From Pseudomonas sp. FP198 (GTDB taxonomy: Bacteria; Pseudomonadota; Gammaproteobacteria; Pseudomonadales; Pseudomonadaceae), in assembly GCF_030687895.1 (NCBI RefSeq), contig NZ_CP117452.1:4890501-4954500 (forward strand): DNA of 64,000 nt, read 5' to 3'. Of the stretch, positions 36,439 through 46,714 are shown in pieces. The position numbers and the translations under genes are program-made. Every line of letters starts with the position of its first letter. Positions within the stretch are counted from its first letter, which is position 1. Below the pieces are notes generated by a model, which made no database searches, was not told the origin of the DNA, and saw nothing but the letters and a program-made list of their open reading frames with translations.

Positions 36439-38985
36439 ATGAACAAGGCGGGCGACGTGTTGAAGAAAACCCTGTTCCAGTTGCACTGGTTTTTCGGCAT
36501 CAGTGCCGGGCTGGTCCTGGCGTTGATGGGCGTTACCGGTGCGGTGGTGTCTTTCCAGGACGAAATCCTGCGGGCATTGAACCCCGAGGTGCTGACGGTT
36601 GAAAAACAACCGGCCGGCGTCCTGCCGCCCGCCGAACTGGTGGAACAGATCGAAGCCGCCTCCGGCAAGACCGTCGCCATGCTCTGGGTCGAGACCGACA
36701 GTGGCAACGCCGCGCGGGCGATCTTCACCGCCCCGCCCGGAGAGAAACGCGGGCCGATGCGCTACTTCAACCCTTACAACGCGCAGTTCCTGGGTGACGT
36801 GGTGGGCCAGGATTTCTTCGGCCTGATGCTCAGGTTGCACCGTGTCCTGACCCTGGACGACGTGGGCCGGCAGATCACCGGCGCCTGCACGCTGATCCTG
36901 GTGTTCTTCTGCTTGTCCGGCCTCTACCTGCGCTGGCCGCGCCAGTGGAAAAACTGGCGCGCCTGGCTGACCCTCGACTGGGCGAAAAAGGGCCGCAGCT
37001 TCAATTGGGACCTGCACTCCGTCGCGGGCACCTGGTGCCTGCTGTTCTATCTGTTGGCCGCCCTGACCGGGCTGACCTGGTCCTATGAGTGGTACAACAA
37101 AGGCCTGACCCGCCTGCTTTCCGATTCGCCCAAGGATGAGCGCGTGCGCAGCCGCGGCCCCGCCCCGAGCGGCCCGGCGCCGATCGCCGATTACCGGGCC
37201 ATGTGGAGCAGCATCTACAGCGCCGCCGGCCCCGGCCTGTCCGCCTACAACGTGCGCATGCCGCCGGTGGCCGGGCAACCGGCGACGGTGTTCTACCTGC
37301 TCAAGGACGCCCCCCATGACCGCGCCCTGAACCAACTCATGCTCGACCCGAGCACCGGCGTCATCAGCCGTCACAGCCGCTACACCGACAAGAGCCTCAA
37401 GGCGCAATTGCTCACCAGCATCTATGCCCTGCATGTCGGCAGTTACTTCGGCCTGGTCGGGCGGATCCTGGTGACCGCCGCCGCGTTGGCCATGCCGCTG
37501 TTTTTCATCACCGGTTGGCTGCTCTACCTGGACCGCCGGCGCAAAAAACGCCAGGTCCGCCAGGCTCGCCAAGCGCTTGCCGGCAACCCTGGCGATGCCC
37601 CGGCGTGGCTGATCGGCTTTGCCAGCCAGAGCGGTTTTGCCGAGCAACTGGCCTGGCAGACCGCCGGCCAGCTCCAGGCCGCCGGGCTACCGGTGAAGGT
37701 CCAGCCGTTGGCCGGCGTCAGCGAGAAGGATCTGAACAGCGCCACCCGTGCCCTGTTTGTGGTCAGCACCTTTGGCGACGGTGAAGGACCGGACAGCGCT
37801 CGCGGCTTCGAGCGCAAGGTGCTCGGCCGGGCGATGAGCCTGGAAAGCCTGCAATACTCGGTCCTCGGCCTCGGTGACCGGCAATATGACAATTTCTGCG
37901 GTTTCGCCCGCCGTCTGCACGCCTGGCTCGCGGAGCACGGCGGCAAGACGCTGTTCGCGCCGGTGGAAGTGGACAGCGGCGACCCGTACGCCTTGCGCCA
38001 CTGGCAACAGCAACTGGCCGAGCTGACCGGCCAGCAGCCTCCGGCGGATGCGTGGCAAGCGCCGAGCTTTGAACACTGGACCCTGAGCCAACGCACCCTG
38101 CTCAACCCCGACAGCAGCGGTTCGGGCGTGTACCTGCTCGGCCTCGGCGCCCCCGGCCCGAGCAGCTGGCTGGCCGGTGACCTGGTGGAAATCCTGCCGC
38201 GCAATGATCCGTGGGCCATCGAACACTTCCTCGATGGCCTGGGTATCGCCGGGATCGCCCGGGTGCAGGTCGATGGCTTGCAGCAGACGCTCGAACAAGC
38301 CCTCGCCACGCGTCAACTGCCGCAAAACCGCGCCCACCTGGTGGGCCTGCACGCCCAGGCGCTGGTGGAGGCGTTGGCACCGCTGGGAATGCGTGAATAT
38401 TCCATCGCCTCGATCCCCGCCGACGGTGTATTGGAGCTGATCGTGCGCCAGGAACGTCACGCCGATGGCAGCCTGGGCATCGGTTCCGGCTGGCTCACGG
38501 AGCACGCGCCGCTGGGCAGTCCCATCAGCCTGCGGCTCCGTCGCAACAGCAGCTTCCATCTGCCGCCCCAGGGCGTGCCGATGATTCTACTGGGCAACGG
38601 CACCGGCCTGGCCGGCTTGCGCAGTTTGCTCAAGGCCCGCGTTGCCCAGGGCATGCAGCGCAACTGGCTGCTGTTTGGCGAGCGCAACCGCGAGCATGAT
38701 TTCCATTGCCGCGACGATCTGCAGGAATGGGTGACCTCCGGCGACCTGGAACGCCTGGACCTGGCGTTCTCAAGGGATCAGGAAAAGAAAATCTACGTCC
38801 AGGACCGCCTGCTGGAATCGGCCGCGTTGCTCAAGCAATGGCTGGCCGACGGCGCGGTGATCTATGTCTGCGGCAGCTTGCAGGGAATGGCGTCAGGCGT
38901 GGACCATGTGCTTAACCTGGTGCTGGGCCGCGACGAAGTGGAAAAGCTGATCGAGCAGGGTCGGTATCGGCGGGATGTCTATTGA
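36439..38985 (+). CDS. PepSY-domain flavodoxin/NADPH reductase fusion (siderophore-iron reductase type)
   Basis: 848-residue inner-membrane protein probably reducing siderophore-bound iron. The N-terminal PepSY_TM half (about 1-370) has four helices and His in [27 protein letters not shown] and YALHVGSYF, consistent with b-type haem. A flavodoxin domain follows (about 388-540: [43 protein letters not shown]), then a CysJ-like FAD/NADPH reductase ([46 protein letters not shown]). The domain order resembles a membrane-tethered sulfite-reductase flavoprotein. ATG at 36439. It corresponds to PA4513 beside piuA in P. aeruginosa, as I recall. Confidence 0.88.
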   Translation: MNKAGDVLKKTLFQLHWFFGISAGLVLALMGVTGAVVSFQDEILRALNPEVLTVEKQPAGVLPPAELVEQIEAASGKTVAMLWVETDSGNAARAIFTAPPGEKRGPMRYFNPYNAQFLGDVVGQDFFGLMLRLHRVLTLDDVGRQITGACTLILVFFCLSGLYLRWPRQWKNWRAWLTLDWAKKGRSFNWDLHSVAGTWCLLFYLLAALTGLTWSYEWYNKGLTRLLSDSPKDERVRSRGPAPSGPAPIADYRAMWSSIYSAAGPGLSAYNVRMPPVAGQPATVFYLLKDAPHDRALNQLMLDPSTGVISRHSRYTDKSLKAQLLTSIYALHVGSYFGLVGRILVTAAALAMPLFFITGWLLYLDRRRKKRQVRQARQALAGNPGDAPAWLIGFASQSGFAEQLAWQTAGQLQAAGLPVKVQPLAGVSEKDLNSATRALFVVSTFGDGEGPDSARGFERKVLGRAMSLESLQYSVLGLGDRQYDNFCGFARRLHAWLAEHGGKTLFAPVEVDSGDPYALRHWQQQLAELTGQQPPADAWQAPSFEHWTLSQRTLLNPDSSGSGVYLLGLGAPGPSSWLAGDLVEILPRNDPWAIEHFLDGLGIAGIARVQVDGLQQTLEQALATRQLPQNRAHLVGLHAQALVEALAPLGMREYSIASIPADGVLELIVRQERHADGSLGIGSGWLTEHAPLGSPISLRLRRNSSFHLPPQGVPMILLGNGTGLAGLRSLLKARVAQGMQRNWLLFGERNREHDFHCRDDLQEWVTSGDLERLDLAFSRDQEKKIYVQDRLLESAALLKQWLADGAVIYVCGSLQGMASGVDHVLNLVLGRDEVEKLIEQGRYRRDVY

Positions 38986-39015
38986 CGAACGCTTTTTGAA
39001 TCCACCCTATAACCC

Positions 39016-39104
39016 TGTGGGAGCGAGCTTGCTCGCGATAGCGGATTGTCAGTCAGCATTTTATTGACAGACATATCGCCATCGCGAGCAAGCTCGCTCC
39101 CACA
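39016..39104. repeat. REP-type palindrome pair, type B
   Basis: TGTGGGAGCGAGCTTGCTCG at the left and the inverted form at the right; the two arms are followed inward by GATAGCGGATTGTCAGTCA and its near-complement. Between converging genes. Confidence 0.88.
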
Positions 39105-39128
39105 TTGGTTTTTGTGGTGAGCTTTGAT

Positions 39129-40670
39129 TCAAACCGGCTGCAACTTCTTCTCGAACACCGCCACCCCTTCAAGATCGCGCAACACCACGCTCATCTCGCC
39201 GCTCTGCCCGTCGATGTTCACCTCGCCAAAGAATTGATAACCGGCAAACGGTGAAGTGTTCTGCGCGGGGGGCGCTTTCTGGAATACCACTTCCGGGCCG
39301 AAGGTCTTGTCCAGGGCATTGGGCCCGAAGCTGCCGGCGTTCAGCGGCCCGGCGACAAACTCCCAGAACGGTTCGAAATCCTGGAACGCGGCCTGTTCAG
39401 GATGGTAATGGTGGGCGGCGCAATAGTGCACGTCGGCAGTCAGCCAGACGTAGTTGCGCACCTGATGCTTGCGCAGATAACCAAGCAGTTCGGCAATTTC
39501 CACTTCACGCCCCTGGGCCTCGCCCGGGTCACCGTTGGCGACCGCTTCCCAGCGCGGCACACCAGGGCTGACTTCGCCGTCGGGTACGCCGAGGCCGATG
39601 GGCATGTCGGCGGCAATGACTTTCCACTGCGCCCGGGATTGCTTCAGTTCGCGCTTGAGCCAGTTCAGCTGCTCACGCCCGAGGAACGGTTTCGCCGCGC
39701 CGAGGTTGGCGTCATTGGCTTCGCGGTAGCTGCGCATGTCCAACACGAACACATCGAGCATCGGCCCGTAGCCGAGCTTGCGATAGATCCGTCCACCATG
39801 GTCGGCCTTCTGCAGGCGCATCGGCGCATATTCCAGCCAGGCCTGTCGCGCACGGCCTACCAGGCTGTGGATATCCTTGGTCTGGTAGCGCTCGTCCAGT
39901 TGCTTGCCCGGCGACCAGTTGTTGACCACCTCGTGGTCGTCCCATTGCCAGATCTGCGGCACCTCGGCGTTGAAACGACGGACGTTTTCATCCATCAGGT
40001 TGTAGCGGTAGTTGCCGCGATATTCGTCCAGGGTCTCGGCAACCTTGCTCTTGGCTTCGGTGGTCAGGTTACGCCAGATGCGTCCGCCCTCGGTGGTGAC
40101 CTGCGCCGGCACCGGGCCGTCGGCGTAGATGGTGTCACCGCTGTGGATAAAAAAGTCTGGCAGGCGCAGGCGCATGGCTTCGTAGATGCGCATGCCGCCA
40201 ATGTCCGGGTTGATGCCGAAGCCCTGGCCGACGGTGTCGCCGCTCCAGACAAACCGGATGTTGCGCTTGAACTGCGGCACGCTGCGCAAGTGGCCGAGCC
40301 AGGGCTCGCTGGCGACACCGCTGCGGGCGTCTTCGAAATGCACGCGGTAGAAAATCGCCTGGTCGGGCGGCAGGCCGGTGAGTTCGACCCGGGCGGTGAA
40401 ATCGCTGCGGCTGTCGGCCAGCGCCGAGACAAAGCGCCGAGGGTTGGAGAACTGGCTGCGGGTGTCCCACTCCACCACCATCCGCGCCGGGCGGTCGCTG
40501 CGACTCCAGATCATCGCCCGATCGCCCTGCAAGTCGCCCGACTGCACGCCTTCGGTCAGCACCGGCCGGTCCTTGACCGAAGCAATCACCGCCGGCGCCA
40601 GCCCCGGCAACAACAAACCGGCACCAACGGCTTGCATTACACGGCGACGGCCCAGGTCGAATTCGCTCAT
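39129..40670 (-). CDS. phoD: PhoD-family alkaline phosphatase/phosphodiesterase (Tat-exported)
   Basis: 513-residue secreted phosphoesterase. The N-terminus LGRRRVMQAVGAGLLLPGLAPA is a twin-arginine signal (RRxVMQ). PhoD_N-type domain about 35-130, then the metallophosphatase core with WSGDTVGQGFGIN, FIHSGDTIYADG, WDDHEVVNNW and the metal-binding AADMPIG and TADVHYCAAHHY stretches. It should release phosphate from esters in the periplasm or outside using Ca/Fe. ATG at 40670; upstream GGGAG. Flanked on both sides by type B repeat pairs, so it is its own unit. Confidence 0.92.
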   Translation of the reverse strand: MSEFDLGRRRVMQAVGAGLLLPGLAPAVIASVKDRPVLTEGVQSGDLQGDRAMIWSRSDRPARMVVEWDTRSQFSNPRRFVSALADSRSDFTARVELTGLPPDQAIFYRVHFEDARSGVASEPWLGHLRSVPQFKRNIRFVWSGDTVGQGFGINPDIGGMRIYEAMRLRLPDFFIHSGDTIYADGPVPAQVTTEGGRIWRNLTTEAKSKVAETLDEYRGNYRYNLMDENVRRFNAEVPQIWQWDDHEVVNNWSPGKQLDERYQTKDIHSLVGRARQAWLEYAPMRLQKADHGGRIYRKLGYGPMLDVFVLDMRSYREANDANLGAAKPFLGREQLNWLKRELKQSRAQWKVIAADMPIGLGVPDGEVSPGVPRWEAVANGDPGEAQGREVEIAELLGYLRKHQVRNYVWLTADVHYCAAHHYHPEQAAFQDFEPFWEFVAGPLNAGSFGPNALDKTFGPEVVFQKAPPAQNTSPFAGYQFFGEVNIDGQSGEMSVVLRDLEGVAVFEKKLQPV

Positions 40671-40753
40671 GGTGTTCTCCCTTGAAATGGGAAAACTTAA
40701 GCATGGCTGTGTGAAGTGGGTGTGACAGGGACTCAGGACGCCCCAAGATCAAC

Positions 40754-40843
40754 TGTGGGAGCGAGCTTGCTCGCGATGGCAGAGTGTCAGGCAACTAATA
40801 TGTCGACTGATACACCGCTATCGCGAGCAAGCTCGCTCCCACA
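40754..40843. repeat. REP-type palindrome pair, type B
   Basis: TGTGGGAGCGAGCTTGCTCG with its inverted form at the right, in the 191-bp gap between phoD and fruA. Confidence 0.88.
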
Positions 40844-40861
40844 GGAAACAACAGGGCTGGG

Positions 40862-42607
40862 TCAGGCCTTCGCCGGTTCCAGCGCCATTTCCACCGCCTC
40901 CGGCCGCTTGAGCAGCGCATAGGTCACCGCCGTCAGCAGGCTGCCCGCGACGATTGCCAGCAGGTACAGCAACGCATGATTGATGGCGTTGGGGATCAGC
41001 ATCACGAACAGGCCGCCGTGAGGCGCCATGAGCTTGCAGCCGAAATACATCGACAGCGCACCGGTCAGCGCACCGCCAGCGACGCTTGACGGGATCACCC
41101 GCAGCGGATCCTTGGCCGCGAACGGGATCGCGCCTTCGGAAATGAAGCACAGCCCCAGCACCAATGCCGCTTTACCGGCCTCGCGCTCGGTCTTGGCGAA
41201 TTTGCGCCGGGCGATGAACGTAGCGATGCCCAGGCCAATCGGCGGGACCATGCCGGCGGCCATGGTCGCGGCCATGGGGGCATAACTCTGCGAAGCCAGC
41301 AGCCCCACCGAAAACGCATAGGCGGCCTTGTTGATCGGCCCACCGAGGTCGACGCACATCATCGCCCCCAGCAGCACGCCTAGCAGCAGCGCATTGGTGG
41401 TGCCCATGCTGTCGAGGAAATGCGTCAGGCCTTCGAGCATGCCCGCCACTGGTTTGCCGACGATGTAGATCATCACCAGGCCGGTGAACAGGCTCGCCAA
41501 CAGCGGAATGATCAGGATCGGCTTGAGCGCTTCCAGGCTCTGGGGCAGCCGCGCATAGCGGTTGATCGCCTTGGCGGCATAGCCGGCCAGAAAGCCGGCA
41601 ATGATCCCGCCGATGAACCCTGCGCCCAGGGTGCTCGCCAGCATCCCGCCGATCATGCCTGGCGCCAGGCCAGGCCGGTCGGCGATGGAATAGGCGATGT
41701 AGCCCGCCAGCAGTGGCACCATCAGTTTGAATGCGGTATCGCCGCCGATCTGCATCAGTGCCGCCGCCAGGGTGCCAGGCTCCTTGAAGGCCTCGATGCC
41801 GAACACGAACGACAAGGCGATCATCAAGCCACCCGCCACCACCATCGGCAGCATGAACGAAACACCGGTCAGCAAGTGTTTGTAGACGCCGCTTTTTTCC
41901 GCCTTCGCCGGACCGCCGGAAGCCTCGCTGGCGACGCTTTCCTGCCGACCTTCGGCCAAGGCTTTGTTCAGCGTGGCTTCGGCCTGCTTCAACGCGATGC
42001 CGGTGCCGCAACGGTAGATTTTCTTGCCGGCGAAACGCTCGGTGGCGACTTCAATGTCGGTCGCCAGCAACACCACGTCGGCCTCGGCAATCGCCTCGGG
42101 ACTCAGCGGATTACGCGCGCCCACCGAGCCCTGGGTTTCGATCTGCAAGTCGTAGCCCAGGCGCGTCGCAGCCTGCTGCAAGGCTTCGGCGGCCATGAAG
42201 GTGTGGGCGACGCCGGTCGGGCACGCGGTGATGGCCACCAGGCGCGGGGCGCGCTCGGTCGAGGCCTGTGGTGCTTCGGCGAGCACGTCGGCCTCGGCCA
42301 GCACCTCGGCTTCCTCGGCGCCACGCCGCAACACCGTATCAACGTCTTGCAGGGCCTGGGCCGGGGTGCTGCGAAATACCCGCTTGCCGACGAATCGCGA
42401 GAGGTCCACCGGGCCGCTGGCAACCAGCAGCACCCACTCGGCCGCCTCAAGCGTGGCGGCCGACAACTGGCGCTCGGGGTGCGCCGGGTCATGCACTTCA
42501 ACGCTGGTGCTCCAGCTCTGGCGCTGGGCCGCCGCGTCCAGCAGACGGGCGCACAACACACTGGTGACCATGCCGTTCGGGCAGGCCGTCACAATGGCTA
42601 ATTTCAT
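40862..42607 (-). CDS. fruA: Fructose PTS enzyme IIB'BC
   Basis: 581-residue inner-membrane fructose permease that phosphorylates the sugar to fructose 1-phosphate. Two EIIB modules: a degenerate N-terminal one (TACPNGMVTS, Cys9) and the active one with phospho-Cys129 in TACPTGVAHTFMAAEAL; then the EIIC membrane domain (about 230-570) starting HLLTGVSFMLPMVVAGG, with PGLAPGMIGG and GGPINKAAYAF. Third gene of fruB-fruK-fruA, 13 nt after fruK. Controlled by FruR/Cra through the operator at 46558-46569. Confidence 0.95.
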   Translation of the reverse strand: MKLAIVTACPNGMVTSVLCARLLDAAAQRQSWSTSVEVHDPAHPERQLSAATLEAAEWVLLVASGPVDLSRFVGKRVFRSTPAQALQDVDTVLRRGAEEAEVLAEADVLAEAPQASTERAPRLVAITACPTGVAHTFMAAEALQQAATRLGYDLQIETQGSVGARNPLSPEAIAEADVVLLATDIEVATERFAGKKIYRCGTGIALKQAEATLNKALAEGRQESVASEASGGPAKAEKSGVYKHLLTGVSFMLPMVVAGGLMIALSFVFGIEAFKEPGTLAAALMQIGGDTAFKLMVPLLAGYIAYSIADRPGLAPGMIGGMLASTLGAGFIGGIIAGFLAGYAAKAINRYARLPQSLEALKPILIIPLLASLFTGLVMIYIVGKPVAGMLEGLTHFLDSMGTTNALLLGVLLGAMMCVDLGGPINKAAYAFSVGLLASQSYAPMAATMAAGMVPPIGLGIATFIARRKFAKTEREAGKAALVLGLCFISEGAIPFAAKDPLRVIPSSVAGGALTGALSMYFGCKLMAPHGGLFVMLIPNAINHALLYLLAIVAGSLLTAVTYALLKRPEAVEMALEPAKA

Positions 42608-42620
42608 CTTGCGAACCCTC

Positions 42621-43562
42621 TTATTGTTCTGTCAGGGGGCGCACGCGCACGCCCTGTTCAAGCGACGCCAGCAACGCGGTGTCGTGGATGCCAAAACCGA
42701 TCTGCGTGACCGCCATGGCGGCGATGGCCGTGGCGCTGCGCAGGGTCTGCTCCGGCGTGTGCGCACCGAGCAAGCCGTGCAGCATGCCGGCCAGCAGCGA
42801 ATCACCGGCGCCCACGGTACTGGCAACCGTCACCTTGGGCGGCGAAGCATGCAGTGCCGAACCGACGCTGAACCAGTTCACGCCGTCGGCGCCATGGGAA
42901 ATCACCACGTGCTCGATACCCTCAGCATGCAGGCGCTGCGCCGCTTGCGCCTGGGCCAGCTCGCTGACCACGGCGCAGCCCAGCGCATCGGCCAGCTCCT
43001 CGGTGTTCGGCTTGATCAGCCACGGCCCCGCCGCCAGGGCGACGCGCAAGGCTTCGCCGCTGGTGTCGAGGGCCACGTTCAGGCCAAGTTGTTTCAGGCG
43101 CGTGATCAGCGCCTGCAGCCATTGCGCACTGACGCCACGCGGCAAACTGCCCGCCACGACCACCACATCATGGCCTGGAGCGATTTGCTCAAGGCGCGCC
43201 AGCAACGCCTGCTGCGCGGCTTCGTCGACCATTGGGCCCGGGCCGTTGAGATCGGTGATGCGGCCGTCCTGCTCGGCCAGCTTGATGTTGCTGCGGGTTT
43301 CGCCCGGAACGCGGATGAACGCGTCGACGAAGCCACGCTGAGCGAACAGCGTCTCGAACACCTGGGCGTTGTCCTCGCCGAGAAAACCACTGACCGTCAG
43401 CGTATGGCCGAGATCGGCCAACACCTGGGCCACGTTCACGCCTTTACCGGCGGCGTGGGCGTGCATGGCATCGCTGCGGTTGACCTGGCCCGGTTCCAGG
43501 CGCGCCAACTCCACCGTGAGGTCGAGCGCCGGGTTGAGGGTCAGGGTAAGAATCTTCGCCAT
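42621..43562 (-). CDS. fruK: 1-phosphofructokinase
   Basis: 313-residue PfkB-family kinase converting fructose 1-phosphate to fructose 1,6-bisphosphate. N-terminal TLTLNPALDLTVEL, AAGKGVNVAQVLADLG and the catalytic VGAGDSLLAGMLHGLL with Asp as base. The ATG at 43562 shares one base with the fruB stop (TAATGG), giving translational coupling; the longer frame would overlap fruB heavily. It removes the fructose-1-phosphate that acts as the Cra effector. Confidence 0.95.
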   Translation of the reverse strand: MAKILTLTLNPALDLTVELARLEPGQVNRSDAMHAHAAGKGVNVAQVLADLGHTLTVSGFLGEDNAQVFETLFAQRGFVDAFIRVPGETRSNIKLAEQDGRITDLNGPGPMVDEAAQQALLARLEQIAPGHDVVVVAGSLPRGVSAQWLQALITRLKQLGLNVALDTSGEALRVALAAGPWLIKPNTEELADALGCAVVSELAQAQAAQRLHAEGIEHVVISHGADGVNWFSVGSALHASPPKVTVASTVGAGDSLLAGMLHGLLGAHTPEQTLRSATAIAAMAVTQIGFGIHDTALLASLEQGVRVRPLTEQ

Positions 43563-46426
43563 TACAGCGCCTCCACTAATGCGCGCACGTCGTCGGCGCT
43601 GCCCACGGCCAAGGCCTCTTGGGCCAGGGTTTGTACTTGCGCCAGGCTCAATTCGCGAACCCGCGCCTTGACCTCGGCGATGCTGCGGGCCGAAACGCTC
43701 AATTCGTCGACGCCCAGGCCCACCAGCACCGGCACCGCCAGCGGATCGGCCGCCAGCTCGCCGCACACGCCGACCCATTTGCCATGGGCATGGGCCGCGC
43801 GCACGGTGATGTCGATCAGTTGCAGCACCGCTGGATGCAGGCCATCGGCCTGGGCCGATAGGGTCGGGTGACCCCGGTCGATCGCCAGGGTGTATTGGGT
43901 CAGGTCATTGGTGCCGACGCTGAAGAAGTCGACCTCCTTGGCGAGCACCGGCGCCAGCAGCGCGGCGGACGGCACCTCGATCATGATCCCCAGTTGCAGG
44001 TCCGCCACCGGGATTTCCCGGCGCAGGCGCTCGGTCATGGCGCGGGCCTGGCGCCACTCGTCGACGCTGCCAACCATGGGGAACATGATCCGCAGCGGAC
44101 GGTTGTCCGCCGAGCGCAACAAGGCGCGCAACTGCGCTTCCATGACCTGCGGACGCTGCAAGGTCAGGCGGATGCCGCGCACCCCGAGGAACGGGTTTTC
44201 TTCCTTCGCGATCGGCCAGTACGGCAGCGGTTTGTCGCCGCCCACGTCAAGGGTGCGCACCACCAGCGGCCGACCGGCCAGGCCATCGAGCACCTTGCGG
44301 TATTCGGCTTCCTGGGTCGCTTCGTCCGGGGCCTCGTTGTGAGCCATGAAAATCAATTCGGTGCGCAGCAGGCCGATGCCCTCCGCGCCCTGTTCCACCG
44401 CGCTGGTGACGCCAGCGCTTTCGCCGATGTTGGCGAACACTTCCACGGTGTGACCGTCGCGGGTCAGCGCCGGTTGGTGACGCTGCTCGGCGGCGGCCTT
44501 GAGGCGCTGCTCGCGGGTGTCGCGTTCTTCGGCGGCGCGTTGCAGCGTGGCGGCGTCCGGGTCGACATGCAGCCGACCGCGCTGGCCGTCCAGCAGCAAG
44601 GAGGTGCCCGGCGCCAGCAGCAATACCGCTGCCCCGGCGCCGACCAGGGCGGGAATGCCCAGGGCACGGGCGACAATCGCGCTGTGGGCGGTGGCGCCGC
44701 CCCGGGCGGTCAGGATCCCCGCCACCCGAGCCGGATCCAGGCGGGCCACGTCGGAGGGGCCGACTTCGTCCATCACCAGAATGTACGGTTGATCCGGCTC
44801 AGCCGGCGTTTCCACGCCACACAGCTGCGCCAGCACCCGACGGCCAACGTCCCGCAAGTCGGCGGCACGTTCGGCAAGCAAGGCATCCTGCAGGGCTTCC
44901 TGTTCTTTCGCGGCGGCTTCGATCACGCCCATCCACGCCGCTTGCGCGCTCTCGCCCAGCTTCAAGCGGGTGTCGACCTCGTCGGTCAGCTCCGGGTCGT
45001 CGAGCATTTCCTGATGAGTGATGAAAATTTCGCGGATGGCCTTGGCCTTCGCGCGCTCGATCAAGCCTTCGATGTCGCGGCGTACCTGGCTCAGGGCTTT
45101 TTGCAGGCGCTCGCGCTCAATGGCCGGTGACTCGCCGCGCAACGGATAGTCGATGTCTTGCAGCACTTGAACATGCGCCGGGCCGATGGCGATGCCCGGT
45201 GCGGCGGCGACCGCCTGGAGCAGGCTGCCGGATTCGGGCGCCAGCATCACGCTGGCGACTTCGGCGAGGGTGGTTTCCCGTGGCGCGCTCGGTGGCGGCA
45301 GCGGTTCGACCTCTTCGCCGAGCCCCTCTTCGACGGCGGCCAGCAAGGCCGGCAGCGCATCGGCGGCAATGCTCGGCTCGGCAATAAACTCCAGGACCTG
45401 GCCACGACGGGCGCCCAGGCTCAACAGTTTGCTCAGGCTCTTGGCCGACACGGCGCTGTCCTGGCCGTCGACGATGCGCACGCGGATCTCGCCTTCGAAG
45501 TTTTTCGCCAATTGCGCGAGGATTTTCGCCGGACGTGCATGCAGGCCATGGGCATTGGCCAGGCCGATACGGGCGCTGGGCCAGTCGGCGGGCAGCTCGC
45601 CGCCCAGCACTTCGAGGACCTTGCGACTGCTGGTGGCGCGGCCCAGTTCGTGGCCGCGACCTTCGATCAGCAGCGCGCAGAGTCTTTCCAGCAAGGCCTG
45701 ATGGGCCTCGCCGAGGCTGGCCAGGCAGAACAGTCCGCTCAGGGGCTGGCCGAGGTAACGGATGGGCTTGTCCGGCGTGACGAAAGCCAGGCCAGGGCGC
45801 TTGACGGTCTGTTCACTGTGCAGCCACCACAGGCCGTCGCCCAACGGCAGCGCCTCGACCTGCTGCAACACACCGGCGAACCCGTTGCTCACGCAGTCGG
45901 CCTGGCGCAACAGACGAGCGCCGCGCCACACCAGTTCTTCGAAATCGTCGGCCGACACGCCGAGACCGATCATCTGCGCATCCAGCGCCAGTTCCTGCGG
46001 CGCGCCTTGCAGCAGTTTCAACAGTGCCTCGGCGGACCCGGCGCGGCGCAGGGCCTGACCCAGGTCCGTCTCGCCGAGGGCGCGGGTCAGCAGTTGCAAC
46101 AGGCGCAGGTGCTCGTCGGATTTGGCCGCGATGCCAATCGCCAGGTAAACGATCTGGCCATCGCCCCAATCCACGCCTTCCGGGAATTGCAGCAAGCGCA
46201 CGCCGGTGGCATACACCAGGTCGCGGGTCTGCGGGGTACCGTGGGGAATGGCAATACCTTGGCCAAGAAAGGTCGAGCCCTGGGCCTCGCGGGCCTGTAA
46301 GCCGGCGAGGTAACCTTCGGCGACCAGGCCATCGGCCACCAGTTTGTCGGCGAGCAATTGCAGCGCGGCGTCTTTATCCACAGCCACCTGGGCCATGGAT
46401 ATCTGCTCTAGAGTGAGCTCGAGCAT
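43562..46426 (-). CDS. fruB: Fructose PTS multiphosphoryl transfer protein (EIIA-HPr-EI)
   Basis: 954-residue soluble protein that passes phosphate from PEP to FruA. EIIA domain about 1-145 (phospho-His62 in AIPHGTPQ), HPr domain about 285-370 (phospho-His in ANAHGLHARPAKI) and enzyme I about 400-945 (phospho-His in GGATAHSAIVARALG; PEP site SVGTNDLTQYTLAIDR; GVCGELAADP). The ATG at 46426 follows AAAAAGGAG. In Pseudomonas this is the only sugar-transporting PTS, so the general PTS proteins are fused here. First gene of the operon; the Cra operator is about 130 nt upstream. Confidence 0.95.
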   Translation of the reverse strand: MLELTLEQISMAQVAVDKDAALQLLADKLVADGLVAEGYLAGLQAREAQGSTFLGQGIAIPHGTPQTRDLVYATGVRLLQFPEGVDWGDGQIVYLAIGIAAKSDEHLRLLQLLTRALGETDLGQALRRAGSAEALLKLLQGAPQELALDAQMIGLGVSADDFEELVWRGARLLRQADCVSNGFAGVLQQVEALPLGDGLWWLHSEQTVKRPGLAFVTPDKPIRYLGQPLSGLFCLASLGEAHQALLERLCALLIEGRGHELGRATSSRKVLEVLGGELPADWPSARIGLANAHGLHARPAKILAQLAKNFEGEIRVRIVDGQDSAVSAKSLSKLLSLGARRGQVLEFIAEPSIAADALPALLAAVEEGLGEEVEPLPPPSAPRETTLAEVASVMLAPESGSLLQAVAAAPGIAIGPAHVQVLQDIDYPLRGESPAIERERLQKALSQVRRDIEGLIERAKAKAIREIFITHQEMLDDPELTDEVDTRLKLGESAQAAWMGVIEAAAKEQEALQDALLAERAADLRDVGRRVLAQLCGVETPAEPDQPYILVMDEVGPSDVARLDPARVAGILTARGGATAHSAIVARALGIPALVGAGAAVLLLAPGTSLLLDGQRGRLHVDPDAATLQRAAEERDTREQRLKAAAEQRHQPALTRDGHTVEVFANIGESAGVTSAVEQGAEGIGLLRTELIFMAHNEAPDEATQEAEYRKVLDGLAGRPLVVRTLDVGGDKPLPYWPIAKEENPFLGVRGIRLTLQRPQVMEAQLRALLRSADNRPLRIMFPMVGSVDEWRQARAMTERLRREIPVADLQLGIMIEVPSAALLAPVLAKEVDFFSVGTNDLTQYTLAIDRGHPTLSAQADGLHPAVLQLIDITVRAAHAHGKWVGVCGELAADPLAVPVLVGLGVDELSVSARSIAEVKARVRELSLAQVQTLAQEALAVGSADDVRALVEAL

Positions 46427-46557
46427 GCTTTCTCCTTTTTGGCGTCCGGTGGGCGCCAGGTATTGTTTTGAATGAATCAGCTTAGCGTGTGGGACGGCTT
46501 CCGGCGGTATCGCGGCAGTGCGGCCAGAAAATCCCAAGAGCCTGAAAATACGCTTGC

Positions 46558-46569
46558 TGAAACGTTTAA
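46558..46569. promoter_or_regulatory. Cra/FruR operator between fruB and fruR
   Basis: TGAAACGTTTAA, i.e. TTAAACGTTTCA on the minus strand, identical to the Cra operator I recall for the P. putida fruB promoter. It lies in the divergent fruB/fruR region, where fructose 1-phosphate releases the repressor. Confidence 0.85.
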
Positions 46570-46714
46570 TCTAGAAAGATTGGCACGTTACTCGATAATC
46601 TCTCATCCTTGAAGTGCAACTTGTCGAAAGCGCCTCGGGGGTGACCATCGTGCCGAATCGGGTAGGATGGGCCTTCAATGTCGCGGCACACTCGAAAAAA
46701 CAAGGAAAACCGGG

